Part shown: positions 21,869 through 35,800 of the stretch, in pieces
Layout of the letters: each line of letters begins with the position of its first letter
Position numbering within the stretch: the first letter of the stretch is position 1
Origin: Lethocerus indicus
Taxonomy: Eukaryota > Arthropoda > Insecta > Hemiptera > Belostomatidae
Length of the DNA stretch: 64,000 nucleotides
NCBI GenBank assembly: GCA_019843655.1
Contig: JACDQD010000103.1
Location: 5,890,001-5,954,000, forward strand
Direction: 5' to 3'
Made by a program: the position numbers and the translations under genes
The notes under the pieces: generated by a model
What the model was told of the DNA's origin: nothing
The model's input: only the letters and a program-made list of their open reading frames with translations
Databases searched by the model: none

Positions 21869-23369
21869 TTATAGGATGCAAATTTCACACATTATTCTGC
21901 TAAGTGCTCCAATGTCGTTCCTGTGTATATCGCAAATTGTTTCCAATTTCCGCAGAATTTTGTTTGATAAGTCTGACGGTATTGGACCTTCTAATGTTAG
22001 AGCGGTATAAACTATTGCTGACCCCAAAAGTAACCTATTATTTTCTATCGGTTGAAAATGAAATCTGAAATTTTATTTTAATTACATTTTGTAAATTAAA
22101 GTACAATTTTTTAGCATCACAAATGATACTTTGATAATAATACAGTATTTTATAAGTTGGGTTTAAATATTACCTTCTTTCAAGGGACCATTCCCATTCA
22201 CGAGTAATAAGAAAGTTCAATTTCTGATATATCTCATTATGGTGTATATAAGCCAAATCAACTATGTGGCAACATTTTTCATGAACACTTACACTATTAA
22301 TTCTAATGGTGGAGTTAAGTTTTGCAATTATTAATTCCACATAGGTCAGCAGTGTTGGTATAAACACCTAAAAAAGGAATTTCTGTACACAAAGTATTCT
22401 AAATCTGACACTTATATTCGTTCTTTATCAACATAAACTGTGATATTATGGAAGTTTTGAATTTTCAAACCTTTTTATTTACATTTTACAAAAATATAGT
22501 AAGTTGTTTATAATAAATCATTATTCAGTAAATAAAATTATTGGTGGAAATACAGATTCAAATATGTAAAAAATTTAAATGTTAATCACCTCAAAATTCA
22601 ATTGCTTCAGTATTGACTTCTCCATTTTGAATATTTCTTTTAGACTGTATTGGCTGCCTATTGTTGATAACTCCTTGTAGATTTTATTGTTATGGATAAC
22701 CTATAATTCATTTTGTAAGTGTACTTCATCCATACAGTTAACATTTAAATATTAATAAACGGTTCACAAATAATATTATGTAACAAACTTTTCTTACACC
22801 CGAACTTTCATTGAATTTTGATGCTATTAAAATGCAGACAAATATTTCAATTAAAAAGTTATTGTTTATTTTTGTGAAATCAACTGATTTCCTGGAAGAG
22901 TATTTCATTCCCTTGGATTCAATATTGTAAATAACAGACAGTATGTAATACCTGGAAAAAATAAAAATAAGGACATTTAAAAGTTCTTGTCTATTTCGAA
23001 ATTTCACAGAACTCAGAACAAACATACCTGTTGAAAAGTTCTACTGCAAGATATTGAGTGTCCAGAGTTTGATTTAGTCTATGGCATATGCCAAATATGA
23101 AACTAACAACATGTGTTTTGAAACAGGAGTAAAATAAACTGCGCTGTTTGATTATTTTTTCTATTCTGCTTACGCCTCTTCCCTTCAATAATCTGAAGAT
23201 GTCTTCTACATAATTTTTATCTGAAAATATTTATTGTCATTAAATGAAAACTGTAAAAACACAGAACTATTGCTACACATAAATTAATGCAACTAAGCAT
23301 GATGTTTTTTGCAAAGATGGTCACTTAGACACAGTGTAACGTATCAACACAATACAAACCTATATCCAT
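21869..23369 (-). CDS. CNTD1: cyclin-box protein, CNTD1-like
   Basis: Six exons on the minus strand: 23369-23360, 23220-23028, 22951-22798, 22700-22590, 22367-22174 and 22064-21869, with consistent phases, giving 285 residues. The first coding exon holds only ten bases (ATG GAT ATA G), and an in-frame stop lies upstream of it. The body follows a cyclin N-terminal fold: a helix with CHRLNQTLDTQYLAVELFNRY, IFVCILIASKFNE (the cyclin 'ASK' helix), IHNNKIYKELS, MEKSILKQLNFEV, TLLTYVELI, and a C-terminal ENNRLLLGSAIVYTAL helix. The order and the LNFEV-TPLTYVE-like junction fit CNTD1, the diverged cyclin-like regulator of meiotic crossover maturation (human about 330 residues). Family-level assignment to cyclin box is firmer than the orthologue. 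It is convergent with torsin copy 2. Confidence 0.78.
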
Positions 23370-23810
23370 AATTTTATCGAAGCGATATGTTTATTTACAC
23401 AAAAGTTCCACACAGTTTCGTTTGGATGAATTAAAAGTTCTGTATTGGCTACTGTCATTATGTTAACGTAACAAGTTTAGGTTAATTCCAATATGGAGCC
23501 AACGTACAGTTTAGATCCTATTTAAAGTGCACAGGACTGTCCTGAGTACACTTAATGTGTATTTCTTCAAAGGAAATATTAAATTCCCGCTACTTAGTCA
23601 CAATCAATAAATTATGATATTTATGAATAATCGAATTTTTAATCCTTATGAGGCTAACGTAAAATTTAAGACATACATAATGAGTCAATAATGTTCCAAA
23701 ACCCGTTAATAGGTTCAGTTGCAATAACATTTACAACGAAAGACGGCAAGTATCCTGGAGTTTGCTGACGTTTTTTGTTTTTTAAGAAGAAAAAGAAATT
23801 TTAAGAACGT

Positions 23811-23885
23811 AGATTTCGTGTGTTTTTGTCTCCTCTCGCTATTTGGACTTTTGCTAGACCCGGTTTCGGTTGCTCACCATCTTCA
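23811..23885 (+). repeat. dispersed repeat family B, copy 1
   Basis: It starts GTAGATTTCGTGTG, passes through TCTCCTCTCGCT and TTTTGCTAGACC, and ends with GCTCACCATCTTCAGTAGC. Related copies are at about 29262-29330 (minus), 57620-57722 (partly palindromic) and 59885-59932 (plus). Function unknown; it is probably part of a non-autonomous mobile element. Confidence 0.65.
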
Positions 23886-23982
23886 GTAGCGGTGTTAGTC
23901 ACTTTTGGCACTTTGGATGGTTTTGGGGCATCCTCAATGCACTGTCCCTGTCACTTGTATTGTGGTGGTTGTCTGTTTGTTG

Positions 23983-23986
<4 letters not shown>

Positions 23987-24049
<63 letters not shown>
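23987..24049. repeat. (TA)n microsatellite
   Basis: Perfect TA run of about 31 units, directly downstream of the family B copy. Confidence 0.97.
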
Positions 24050-24051
<2 letters not shown>

Positions 24052-24453
24052 TGTTATTGTGTTTGGGGGATGTTGTTTGTCTTATTTGGATTGGGAGGGA
24101 TTTTGTTAATCGGCCTAAGTCTTTGTCCGATTATTGATCAAATATATATTTGATCACACAACTGGTCACAACTATTAGGTTCTGACTTCTAAATGTCGGA
24201 ATAACCAATTCCGTCTGTACTCTTCACCAGCTTGCCATTTGGCCTCAAAAATGAGGTAACAAATTTTTATGTATCTCATCCTTTACATTCTTTCAGACAA
24301 TGTTGGATCATTGGGAGTGGTTGTTAAATTAATAAGTCGGACAAACTTTATTAATTTCAATTTAATAAGCTTTTGATGTGTACAAATATAACATAGAAAC
24401 ATTTATACACTATATGTAGACATAAAATAAAAAATAGCTAACAAATTATTTTA

Positions 24454-24459
<6 letters not shown>

Positions 24460-24512
<53 letters not shown>
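24460..24512. repeat. (TA)n microsatellite
   Basis: Perfect TA run of about 26 units in intergenic DNA. Confidence 0.97.
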
Positions 24513-24515
<3 letters not shown>

Positions 24516-26719
24516 ATGATAGTCAACAAGATCACACACTAAGCGTTTTACATATTATAATGAACTCACTATCCGGGAAGTACGTTCTGTGGCTTAACTA
24601 AGATGGAAACTGATTAATGTGGACATTCCAAATTGTCATTTCATACATTATACAACTAAATAAAGTCTACTTATACTATACATATTAATTTTTGACAGAC
24701 TGGGGAATCATAATGGACAGAGATCTTTTCTATTATTCGGCCCTACAAAATAATAGTAAAATATAGTAGGCGTTTATTATACGGTAATAAACGATATCTT
24801 GAAAAATACTAATTCTTGCATGCAAATGAAACGATTCGGTCGATAAGATGTTCCTTCTTGTTGAAAAGAAAAAATAGTCATTAGAAATATCATTATCATC
24901 TAACACCGATTACACCATGTGCAGTCTAATAAATGTTGTTTCGTTTGGAGGTAAATTATTATTCCAACATTGATACGGCTATAGATATTTCCACTTAATT
25001 TTATATTAGGTTATGCCATTTCGATAGTACGTACTTTCTGTAAAAAAGTATCACAAGAAGGGAGAATTACATTTTACGTTAGAAATATACGATTAGACGC
25101 TAAGAATACAATATTTACACAACATTCTGAGAAATAATATTTGGTCGAGTCGCGGAAGAGTACAGCTGAAAAATAGAGCTGAGTGGGGCATTCCATGAAA
25201 TGAATGGAGTTGGATACCAAGAGAGAGTTAATTGAAACATGATTCACAGGTTGAGATTCACACTGATACATTGCAAATTGTAGGGTCAAGTTAAATTGGT
25301 CACACATTCCGTAAATATACTTTAAATCTATTTTAAACATTAAAGGTGTATTATCTGCGGACATTTGTCGCCCTTAAGTATCGGGACAACTACTTTCAGA
25401 CTACAAGTGCACATCCTTATTCTGTATAAAATGACTGAAATATTTATAATCTGATCTCGGTTTGGAAGTATACAGACACTATTGGGTAGGGTGCCTACAA
25501 CAGTATACACACCATCTAACTACTAACTCTGCTGGTAAGAAAAACTAACAATTTTGTAATGAATTCAGCCTGTTTTGGAACTTCTAATTTAAAATTAAGA
25601 AACACCATTTTGTCGCATTGTAAGACACTATAACAGTTATACGATTGGAAAAATATACAAATTGTATTAGTATTACGAGTTAGGGTAATGATAATTGTAA
25701 AATATAAGTTATTTCTTTACAAATTAACATTTTTTTTAGAGAGGTCTAACATATAATATGCCCGTCTTGCCCCGAAATAAAATATCTTTGGAAGTATACT
25801 GAATTTCATTCAGAGTACTATTTTGTATTTTATTATTGTAATTGTGTTCAAATTTCATATTTTCCGAAACAACTAATTCATCAGTAATATAGAGTATTAT
25901 GTAAATTTTTAACATTTTATAATACTATAAAAAAATAGATTATTTAAATTTTATTTGCGCGAAAAATGTTTGTTTATAATGATCATTCGGTTTGGAAATA
26001 CTTTAAACTATTAATTTGTTGCGAAAATAATGCAAGATTTTCCTTATTTGCCTTTTAACCACAGACTATGGAATATGCGATGTTTACATCTGTCATATAT
26101 GTCATTGAAGCTTATCTCACCCTCTTTCCTTCGATGTAATCCATTTGCAAACAAACATTTCATATACATATTTCGGTCTAATTACAGGGCGTTACAATAA
26201 AATAAGTTTAAGAAGGATTTCAGCCAAATTGACATGATTCTTGGTTGAAGCATCTGGACAGCTTCTTGGAGAGACAGAATCAATCTTTTCATCAATTGAG
26301 AAGCTGCTCAGATTCAGAGATTCTACCACACGGGATAAAGAAACTTGTTACTTGTTGGAAAAAATGTATCAATTCGGCCCATATTTCGATTAACAGACTG
26401 CATTTATAAAATTTGAAACCTAACACTCAAAATCCCGCATTATTTTTGCAAGAACATAATATTAATATTTACAATTAGAATATCGTATCTTTCATAAAGC
26501 TAAAAATCTTAATATAAACAAACAATTCTATATATAAAACCAACATCGACCAGGGACAAGATGGGCGACATTTTTTTTATTTTCACCTTAAATTAATCTT
26601 ATTAGATTTAACAGTCGACGATTATACAATGAAAGTATTTCAACATATTCGCTAAAATATACGATAAGAATTTCCACGTTTTTCATATTAAATTATTGCA
26701 TACAGAAGTCGGTGAAATC

Positions 26720-26722
<3 letters not shown>

Positions 26723-26770
<48 letters not shown>
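26723..26770. repeat. (TA)n microsatellite
   Basis: Perfect TA run of about 24 units, within about 55 bp of the stop codon of the NWD-like gene and so probably in its 3' UTR or flank. A possible minus-strand AATAAA lies at 26577-26582. Confidence 0.95.
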
Positions 26771-26773
<3 letters not shown>

Positions 26774-26822
26774 GATTGAGACGATCACATACTGTTACTT
26801 CTGTCGGGCGAAATAAGGAGAT

Positions 26823-29800
26823 TTAATCGCCGGGAAAATCTGTAACAGAAATTAAATAATAAATGAAAATTACGCAATTCTAAATCCCAATTTACTTATA
26901 ATTTGGGTATAACTATAATAAATACCTGCAACTTCCTCAAGTGGGGAAGGTTGGTCGTCGTTATCCGACGAGTCACGGCGGCTCGATCTTGAATTTTGCT
27001 TCGAAAGAGACTGAAAGAAAGTACATCACACAGTTAATCAGTTTCTTATTATTAAATTATTTAAACGCGTACGACCTAAAACGGGCTAAATTTGGATCAA
27101 TCCGAATGTTGAGAGTGGTGTATCCAATACCTGATATTGTCTTCTCTGTCTTGGAGGAGAGCGCTTGTTCCAGAGTGCTTCCAGTTGGTCAAAGTGTTGC
27201 GACTGAGCAAGGGCGGCTTGTTCCGGCCCCAGGCCCTGCACAAATAACAACATAACATGCTGATAAATGACCGAAACTTTCCAATATCAGTTTACCCATT
27301 CATTTTATCCCTAACTTCCGGTAGGATGTTGTAATAATGTGCCAAGAACCACGGTTAGCAGGGTTTGAACTTGGGAAGAAGGGCACATAGGAAGGGACAG
27401 CTGCAAGCAGCGACAGGTGCAAGGTCTCGAGGGAGGTGTTAATCGTAAAATATCAAAGAACCTATAAGCTTAATCTTATTCTTTACGTCGATATTAAATT
27501 GTAATGTAAATAGTCATACATATTTGAATAGTCACCTGAGAGCCCATAGCTTCCTTGTTGGGTATCTTCGATATTTCCTCCATGCTCGCCGAAACGGAAA
27601 ACCGCCTCCTCAATCTTTCGTCGACAGCCGCCTTCATAATGGAGCTGGTCAAGTGGCCGTACTTGCGCTGCCAAGTGTAAGTGTCCAGAGACACTTCTTT
27701 TTTCAACAGCCGTCGCATCGGTCGCTTAGGAGCGTTCGGCCTCAAGTCTGACAAACACAGATGGAGCAAAAAGAATTGTAACGGTTAAATATAAACGATA
27801 AAAGCGATTAAATATACTACCGAGTCCAATTTCGCCAACCAAATTATTATCCACTCCGGCCACGAAACAAAAAAGATGAACAACTTGCAACAAAACCATG
27901 GACATAGTGAAGGATATTGACACTTTTAAGAATAAACGAATCTTAATAAACGAGAAAGTGAATTCCCAGTGACTCCAAGAGTGGAGTTTTGGCCACTAGT
28001 GGATTTGCCCAATAAATATGGCCAACGATTGGTTTACCTTCAATCTCCTTAGCGGGTGCCACATAAACTGGCATCTTGACGTAGGTGGCGGGCGTATTAT
28101 GCAAGCAGATGATTGGGAGGTGTTTGCTCTCCAGGAGGTGGACAGCCACCCTGGTCACATCCGTGGACATCACCAGGTCAAGTATCGGCAAATGGAGCTG
28201 CAGAGACGACAGTGGAACTCCTTTCTTAGTGTCCCACACTATTATCCTCCTGTCTTCGGAACCTGAAAAAAAACACCACGAACATCATCCTGACCGCCGA
28301 ATTTGATCATCAGGTGACCGCTTGATTATCGGGCCACCGAATAGATCTAGTCCTTGGGGGGAAGTTAAGAAATCTGAATTTCATCTATGAGACAACGGTT
28401 TCGAATACTTTACTTTCAGTTTTTAACCCTTTGCGTATATGGGCTTCTTTCGGAAGAGAGATTCCGAGAAGAAAAATATTCTTTGGAAAGTGTTTTTTGT
28501 AACGAGATTTTACTCGCCTTCATCCGTTAAGGAAGGCGGGTAAAATATTTGCCGTTTTTTCAGAAATTCCGCGATGTTATAACGAAAATAATAAAAGAAA
28601 TTGTTTATTGACCGGAAACGGCGAGCGATCCGTCACCAGCGAGCTTGACGCAGGTAACATATCCGACGTGTCCCTGAAGCAGGTGGAGGTCTTCCCCAGT
28701 CTCCATGTCCCAGACGATGAGATTTGCATCCTTTGAGCCCGACACAACAATAGACTTGTTCGTTATTGCCACAGCCACGCAAGTCACCTGATCTGTATGG
28801 CCGACAAGAACCTGCACCGAAACAACCAGTAGTAGAAGTTATAAGAAAATAGAAATACATTTAGAATACAATTGAGCGTAGGAGTCCGTGACCAGAAGTT
28901 GAATTATCTCTAACTCCCTGGTAAGATCACTTAATACTGTGGGAAGAACCTCGGTCACTTCAGCGGGTCATCCCCCCGCTATTCCGGTATTTTTCCCGGT
29001 TCTGGAGACCTCTCAAGTGAGCTCCACTGGAAGCTCTTATCTTGGATGTGTTGTCTGGTTTCAACGTTAAACTACTTGCTGTACTGAATATTTCCAAGTG
29101 AAATAACATCACATGAAAGGAAACCAGGAGATCAATTGAGCCCTTTGGCTAGCTTATATAAACCTCCCGGACAAAGCGTCTACAATAATATATATTCATG
29201 CCACCTGGGCCGAACACTGTTTGCACCAAACAGGATGCCCCACAATCATCCTATGTGCCAATGCGACTCACGCTGCTACTGAAGATGGCGAGCGGCCGAA
29301 AAAGGTCAAAAGCAAACGACCCAACCAGCGAGAGGGATCAGAAGAACGCGAAAACTACAGACAGGAATAACTAAATAAATGATTAGGCTTAATAAGTAAA
29401 ACAAAAAATATAATAACTACCTTGTGCATATAAATATTTCATAGGGGAAAAAATTATTAAAACCCTCTCTTTCAGTTATCGACTGATGGGAAGTAAGTCT
29501 TTTTTAATTTTAAAATGGACCGCAGTATTGTTTTATACCGATGTTGAATACAGACCTGGGTGAGCTTTCCGCCGACAGTGAGCCAAACTTTAAGGGACAT
29601 GTCCCTTGATCCTGTTATGACGTGCATCGAGTCAGCTGTGATGACGAAGCACGTGATCTCCTCGCTGTGATTGACAGTAAACCTCTCCTCATCCCTGTGA
29701 GAAGTCACTGGCCATATTCGCACGCTGGGCCATGGAAAATACACAGAAAGATCCCTCATATTAGTAAAATAGACAACCCTCTTTCAGTAATTAATGTTTA

Positions 29801-32800
29801 AAATTTACTATTATACAGTTATAAATTAGCAGGAAAGAATGGTAGATATATTTCAAAGTCATGTGGATATTTATTACCCCATATGTGAATATTCTTATTT
29901 CCCCGATTGAGAAGCAAGTTAGTTATAAGTAGCGGAATCCGACACTCCCGTGTTCAACTGTTTTCAAAATTACATCGAGAAGGTGCTACTGGGGTGGAAT
30001 GAAAGGTCTCTTGAGGTGGATTCTTTCGGTCGACGCCTTCCGAAATCGAAGATGGTCGTTTGCGATACTATAAAGGAATTGAAGCGAAATTTAAATACTT
30101 ACCAATTGTCGCCATCGCCGCTGACAACGTACTTCATGTTGTAGGTAATGCTGAGGTAGGCGGTAGGCCCCAGTGCAGAGTGTAGGAGTGTGGCGTTGTC
30201 TGCCAGCCAGACAGTGAACACACCCTGCCTGTCGCAAGAAACAACTCTCCTGCTGTCCGAAAGAACGCCGACGCTGGTCACTGTCGCTTGGTGCCCCTGA
30301 AAGTTAAGTCAAATACACAAATAACCCTCATTTTATAAAATCTATATACCCCCTTGCTTTACATCCGCCTAAATGCCGGTTATATTATTATACCATCCAG
30401 GTTGGTACGCTTGGGACGCTTTTAACTGTTTTCTTTGTATTCTTTGTATTTTGTTCTCTCATGTCTGTTTTTTCCATAATTTCTATATAATAGATATTTG
30501 AGTGTGGATTGAATACCTTGAATACGGAGACTACGAGGCCTAGCGTGAGTCCCCAAACCCTGGCGGCGTTGTCTTCAGAGCCGGATATGGCGAATAGTCC
30601 GTTCGGTGATATCGCTACACAAGTGATACTGCCCAGGTGGCCTTCCATAGTGCAGTGCAGCTCCTGAGTGTTCAGCTGCCAGACGTTCACCAGGCAATCC
30701 ATCGAACCTAACAGAACACACCGCTCGATACACCACTCTTAACACAAGGTTTCACATTTTCAATTTCAGTGGGAAAATTAAATAAATTTAAAAAATTAAT
30801 AAATTTAAATCTAGCGACTGACCGGTGACTGCGGTCGTTCCGTCGCGGGATATATCACAGCAGGTGATTGGTGCTGTGTGGAGCCGCTTGGATTGGTTCT
30901 GCGACTTTGACGTGAGTGGAGGTGCCGGCACCGCGTCGTCTACTCCGACTCCGTCCTCCTTCCTGAAGCTCCAGAAGGTTATCCTGTTGCCACCTGTAAA
31001 AGCACGGAATCACGGATTACACCACTTAATCCAATAAATTCACTGTTAATCAATAAATGTACGGGTAGTGTGTGACCTGCTGTAATGAGGAAGTCGTCGT
31101 TGTTGGTGACCCTGACTGCGCTGACCTGCGAGTTGTGCGTTGTTGCTATAGTCCTGACGAGGCACCCGCTGTGCATGTCGAACACATAGACCCTCCCGTC
31201 AGAACCTCCAGCAACGGCCCTCTGATTGTCACCGGCCAACGTTATTGATACAATCTGTTCACAACGCCAAAGAGAAATCAGTTGTGAATGCAAATTCAAT
31301 AATGAACCAGTTTCCAGAGAAAACCATTCAAACGTGCCTACCAGAAGAGAGAATCAACTAAAACTAACTTTAGTCGCACATGGGGATAGGGTTAGGCGAT
31401 AGTTCTTCCAGCCTGGACTAATATCCAGTAGGATCGTATAATACTGTGGGAAGGGCGAGCAAGGGGATAATCATAAATTTGCCGATAATCATAACCCTCA
31501 ATAAACTCAGTTCAGTTTTAAATAGTAGACAACTCAGACTAAAGGTGTATAAAATAACAAATGGATAAAATATAAACGATTGACCTTCGCTTTATGCCCT
31601 CTGAGGGCGTGTATTTCAGTTCCTGTGGCCAGTGTGTGCAAATAAAGTTGATTGTCTTCGCACGCGGCTAGCAAGAAGACGGAGTCATCCGTTATGGCCA
31701 GCATAGAGACCGGCGAAGCCACGTTGATGCTGTTCAACAGAGTATACGTCTCCAATTCCCAAAGACATACGGATTTGTCGCTCGAACCTTGAAAGAGAAA
31801 AGAACATTAGGGTACAAAATATTTATTTTACCTGTATTTATGGCATTTATATGTATATTGGCTATTTCAGCCTCGTTGTGTATCAATTGTTAAAGTTAGG
31901 GTGTTACGACCATTACTTATATGTTAACTTATGAAAACACCCACTCTGGTGTTTCTACTATTACTCTGTACACTGCTGTGTTTGCACTTAACACAAATTA
32001 CTAGAAAAGTGTACACTCTCTGAAATACTGTAGGTGAGAGTACTGTACCTGAAATGAGTATGTCTCCTTGTGCGGTAACATTGAGGGCTGTGACGGGTCC
32101 CCTGTGGTGGTCAATTTTGACGACGACTTCTGCTGTCTTTAGGTGAGTGACTATGATCCTGGAGTCCTCGCCCCCACTAACTATCACCTTGTTGCCCAGG
32201 GCTGGAGTCACACACAGGACGGCAGCAATGTGCTCACTGCAAAAACGGTAACACACATTGAAAATTTACACTTTTCGCGACTACCACAATCCAGAAGGAT
32301 GCAATACTAAAAAAACATGTACTGCAAAATGTACAGAGAAACAACTTACTATATCCTCAGCTTGAGTTCGAGCGATTTCAGATCCCAGACTATTATCGAT
32401 GTGTCTTCAGAACCGGTGATGAGGTACTGCGACTGTTTCGTGATCGCCATGCAAAGAACATTTCCACTGTGGCCTAACAAAAACATATATTGATTTCATT
32501 GCCGCGATCCGGGCAGCGATTAAAAAAATTTATTAGAATTGAAACGCTCGAACATATTCAAGAATTCTTGGGGAAGATATTACAGAACGCAGAAATTCGA
32601 TATAACAAATTTTACGCAGTAGAGGAGAAAAGATAAATGTTGGCGTTTGGTAGAATGATATACAATATATAATTTAGAACAGGCTGAGAGGGTAATGTTT
32701 ATGTTTACAGCCTTAGAGGCTGAGGGGTGTAACGTCTATTGTTACCGTCTTAGAGGGGGGATAGGCCCACTGAGCCAGGTCTCAGGTCACTCTCTTCTAC

Positions 32801-35800
32801 CGGACTCTCGTGCTAATATCTGACCTTGTGTAATCTGATTCTCACCGAATCGAATTCCCATTTTGGACTGTTTATTACTTTGTAAAGTGTATCGTAAAAT
32901 CATAATGTTGTAATTGAACATATACAGGTAAAACCTTGTGATCGAACACATTTTTCTGCAACCGACTCCAACAGAATGCCTACTCATTTCTCAGTAGGCC
33001 ATACGTCCGTTCATCGGCTACTTCAGAAGTACAGCAGTAAAAGTTGGATATAGCACTAGCTATATTTTTACAAACCAAAGAAACCAAGAATGTGGTAAGT
33101 GAGTGAAAATTACCTTTGAAAGTGTGAACCAATGAGTTTGACATGACGTGCCATAGCTGGGGGTCGCCTGACTGAGGACACACCACGATGTGCTGGCCAG
33201 AAGGCGTTGCCTCGATTTTATGAACCGAATGAGGCACAACTATACCTTTAAACACAGAGCATTTGTTTTTAAATAATGGTCCTGGAGACCTGAGGGTCCG
33301 AAATAATTAATAGGTCATTTCTATTATTGTATAATTGCACAACAATAGAGACTATGGGAGTAAATAAAGTGTTGACTTACTTTTAATCTGGAATGGAAGC
33401 GGAGGCTGCAGCCAGCTGTTGAGTGGGACGAGCAGTGGATCTGTGAAACCATCGCACCAGGCCATTGCTGACATTATCATCCTGCTCATAAGTTGTCCGC
33501 TCGTCTCTGAAAATATTATATCACAGACAAACGTTACGCAATAATCCACGCATATTGGCTGCGTACCCTGACCAACTGAGGCTCCTAAACGTAAATAATT
33601 AGTAGCTCATTTCTAACTATTATTGTATAAGCGTACAATAATTGATACGCATGTTAACAATGGGCGTTGTACAAATGACTATTCGAATTGAAAATAGTGT
33701 TAATGTGAATTGATTATCAACTAATAGATTGGTATACTGACCGGTGACCGGTCTGAGCCAGCAGATGACCTGAGCGCCGAGCTGTAGGGTGTCCCTGGTC
33801 AGTACATCGCTCGATTTGCGCACCGTATAATACACGAGCTCTATGTCCCTGTCCAGCAGGTAGCAGCGCACGTGCTCCAGTATGGAGCGCAGGTAGCTCA
33901 CCGAGATGGTCCTCACCGACGCCAGGAGGAAATCAAAATTGCAGAACGTCAGCTGCTTCAGCCGCGAGCTGTCGCCTGAGAAAACGTCATATTTACAATC
34001 ACTCAACTGGCAATATTTATTTAGTTACTGACCCACCTCTCATCTATTAATACAAACATTTTAATAGCCCGCGCAATTTTAATTTCGAATCTCTCTTAGT
34101 TTGAGTGATTAAAACTAACAATGTTGGGAATTTGAGTTTCAACTTAAATCTGGTTAAAGTGAGCTTGAAAGGAACTCATAAATGAAAGTTCAAAAAGTAC
34201 AGAGCCAAAATGTTATACCCGCTTTGAGCAAATGGATCCAGGACTCTTCGACGTGCCTTAAACTGTACGTGACATCATTCGAAGGCAGTACGGATTGAAA
34301 GGGTGTCTGTTTTCCTTCATCGTTTGTTTGTACTGAAACAAATGGAGTTCTATCACTGTCCCCAATTACATAGAACTAACTTATAAACTAACATCAATGT
34401 TTAGATTTTATTAAATAATTTTTTTGTCAAAAAAACGAATATATAATGTGAGCAATATTTTTATAATGTATCTGACCTGGTTCCTCAATGTGCTTCTCTT
34501 CTTCGTTAAATTCGCTGAAAAACAAATTGGCAATTTCGGTGTGTATCGCCCTGGTCGCGTCCTGACTCTGAAGGTACTTTCTCCTTGCCACCTTTCCGAT
34601 GAGTTCGTGCCTCCAGCAAATCAGGATCTTGCCGCTCATGAACTTTTCCAGGAGCAGCGGAGCTGGAATGGGTGCCACAGAAATGTTATCGAATTTCAAA
34701 TGGGGCTCTTACTTCCGTAAATCCATCGATACTCTACACTACTACTGACCCATCTTTTTTCGGACGACGCAGAAAGTGGCAAAATTGAAAAATCCATCCC
34801 TGAGTAAAAGGGGCGAGCCGTTGACCCCCGAGGTGGGCATCAGAAGTTCGAGGAGTTCGATTTCGCTGAGCCCGAATTCCGTGGTAGTGAGGAAAGCGCC
34901 CAGTCTCGAAATGGCTTCGTATCCAAACTCGGATTCGAGAAGGTTGAGTTCCCCTTCAATTTTCTTCTCCAAGTCTTCTACAAAAATTATGAATGAAAAG
35001 ACGGTTGGGAGGGTAACAATTGGGGTGATCTTTTTATCGAATACACATAGTATTATTATTATTACATCAATATTATACTAGCCCAATAGAATACCTGTAA
35101 CGGGGGGTAGTTCGAATAGGCAGTTGGGCGATCTGAACTTGTCTCGCTGGAGGGGCGTGAACTTGAGCAGGTCTGGTAGGGCGGCTGTGGTGGTGACTAT
35201 GTGGACGTTCTTGGGGAGTGCGATGGGTATCCAGGAGAGTGCCGCCACTATGTCTGAGTCGAGGGGGTTGAGGCGGTGGAGGTCGTCGACCAGGATGAGC
35301 ACCTGCTTGTGGGGTACTTCCTCCTCCAGCCTGCGCACCACACTCTGGAACCAGTTGTACACGTAAAGCGGGTCCCAGGAGGCCTCCTTAGGGATGCACA
35401 CCAGCGCCGGCTCCAGCAGCAGGCACAGCTGCTCGCACATAATCCTCAACAACTCCAGGTTGTAGGAAGACCTCGGAGTCATACCGGAATACCTAAAAAA
35501 CGTGGCGCAATTAGCGCTTTTTTGCTGTTGATAGTGTACAATACCTAATTTTTCTATGAATATACATAGTACATAGTAAACGATACACAAATGTTGATTT
35601 TTACATGCCTTACAACATTAATGTAGATAAGTATTAAGATATCAATAACTTTTTTAATTTTTGACGAAAATGCGGAATGTTGGATGAAGGTGACTCCAGT
35701 GTAGGTGGCCTTAGAGTTGGACCGATGTCAATAGCCGTAGGATTGGTTTTAGTTGGTATAATTGTGGTGTTCACCTGAGTACACGAAGTATGGGGGTTCC

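Larger units (their letters stand above)
23370..26576. other. intergenic region with repeats
   Basis: About 3.2 kb between the 5' end of the CNTD1-like gene and the 3' end of the NWD-like gene. It contains a dispersed-repeat copy (about 23811-23885), (TA)n arrays at 23987-24049 and 24460-24512, and AT-rich sequence. The longest open frames are short and have no recognisable motif. The promoter of the CNTD1-like gene should lie at the left end. Confidence 0.5.
28038..33245 (-). other. WD40 repeat exons of the NWD-like gene
   Basis: Thirteen or so exons encode 14-15 WD40 repeats, enough for two seven-bladed propellers. Clear repeats include GHSGNVLCMAI...IIVWD, SGSSDKSVCLWEL, GHLGSITCVAIS...ARVWG, GHTDQVTCVAVA...LIVWD and GHVGYVTCVKLA...IIVWD. 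Several blades have lost the WD pair (YVFDM, TFWSF, VTHLK), as is usual in NWD proteins. Many exon borders fall at the conserved SG|S position of each blade, so blades and exons partly coincide. Confidence 0.9.

Noticed and set aside
23820..24150. Open frames running through the TA array in three frames
   Set aside because: The openness comes from the (TA)n run coding alternating Tyr/Ile; no gene-like sequence on the flanks.
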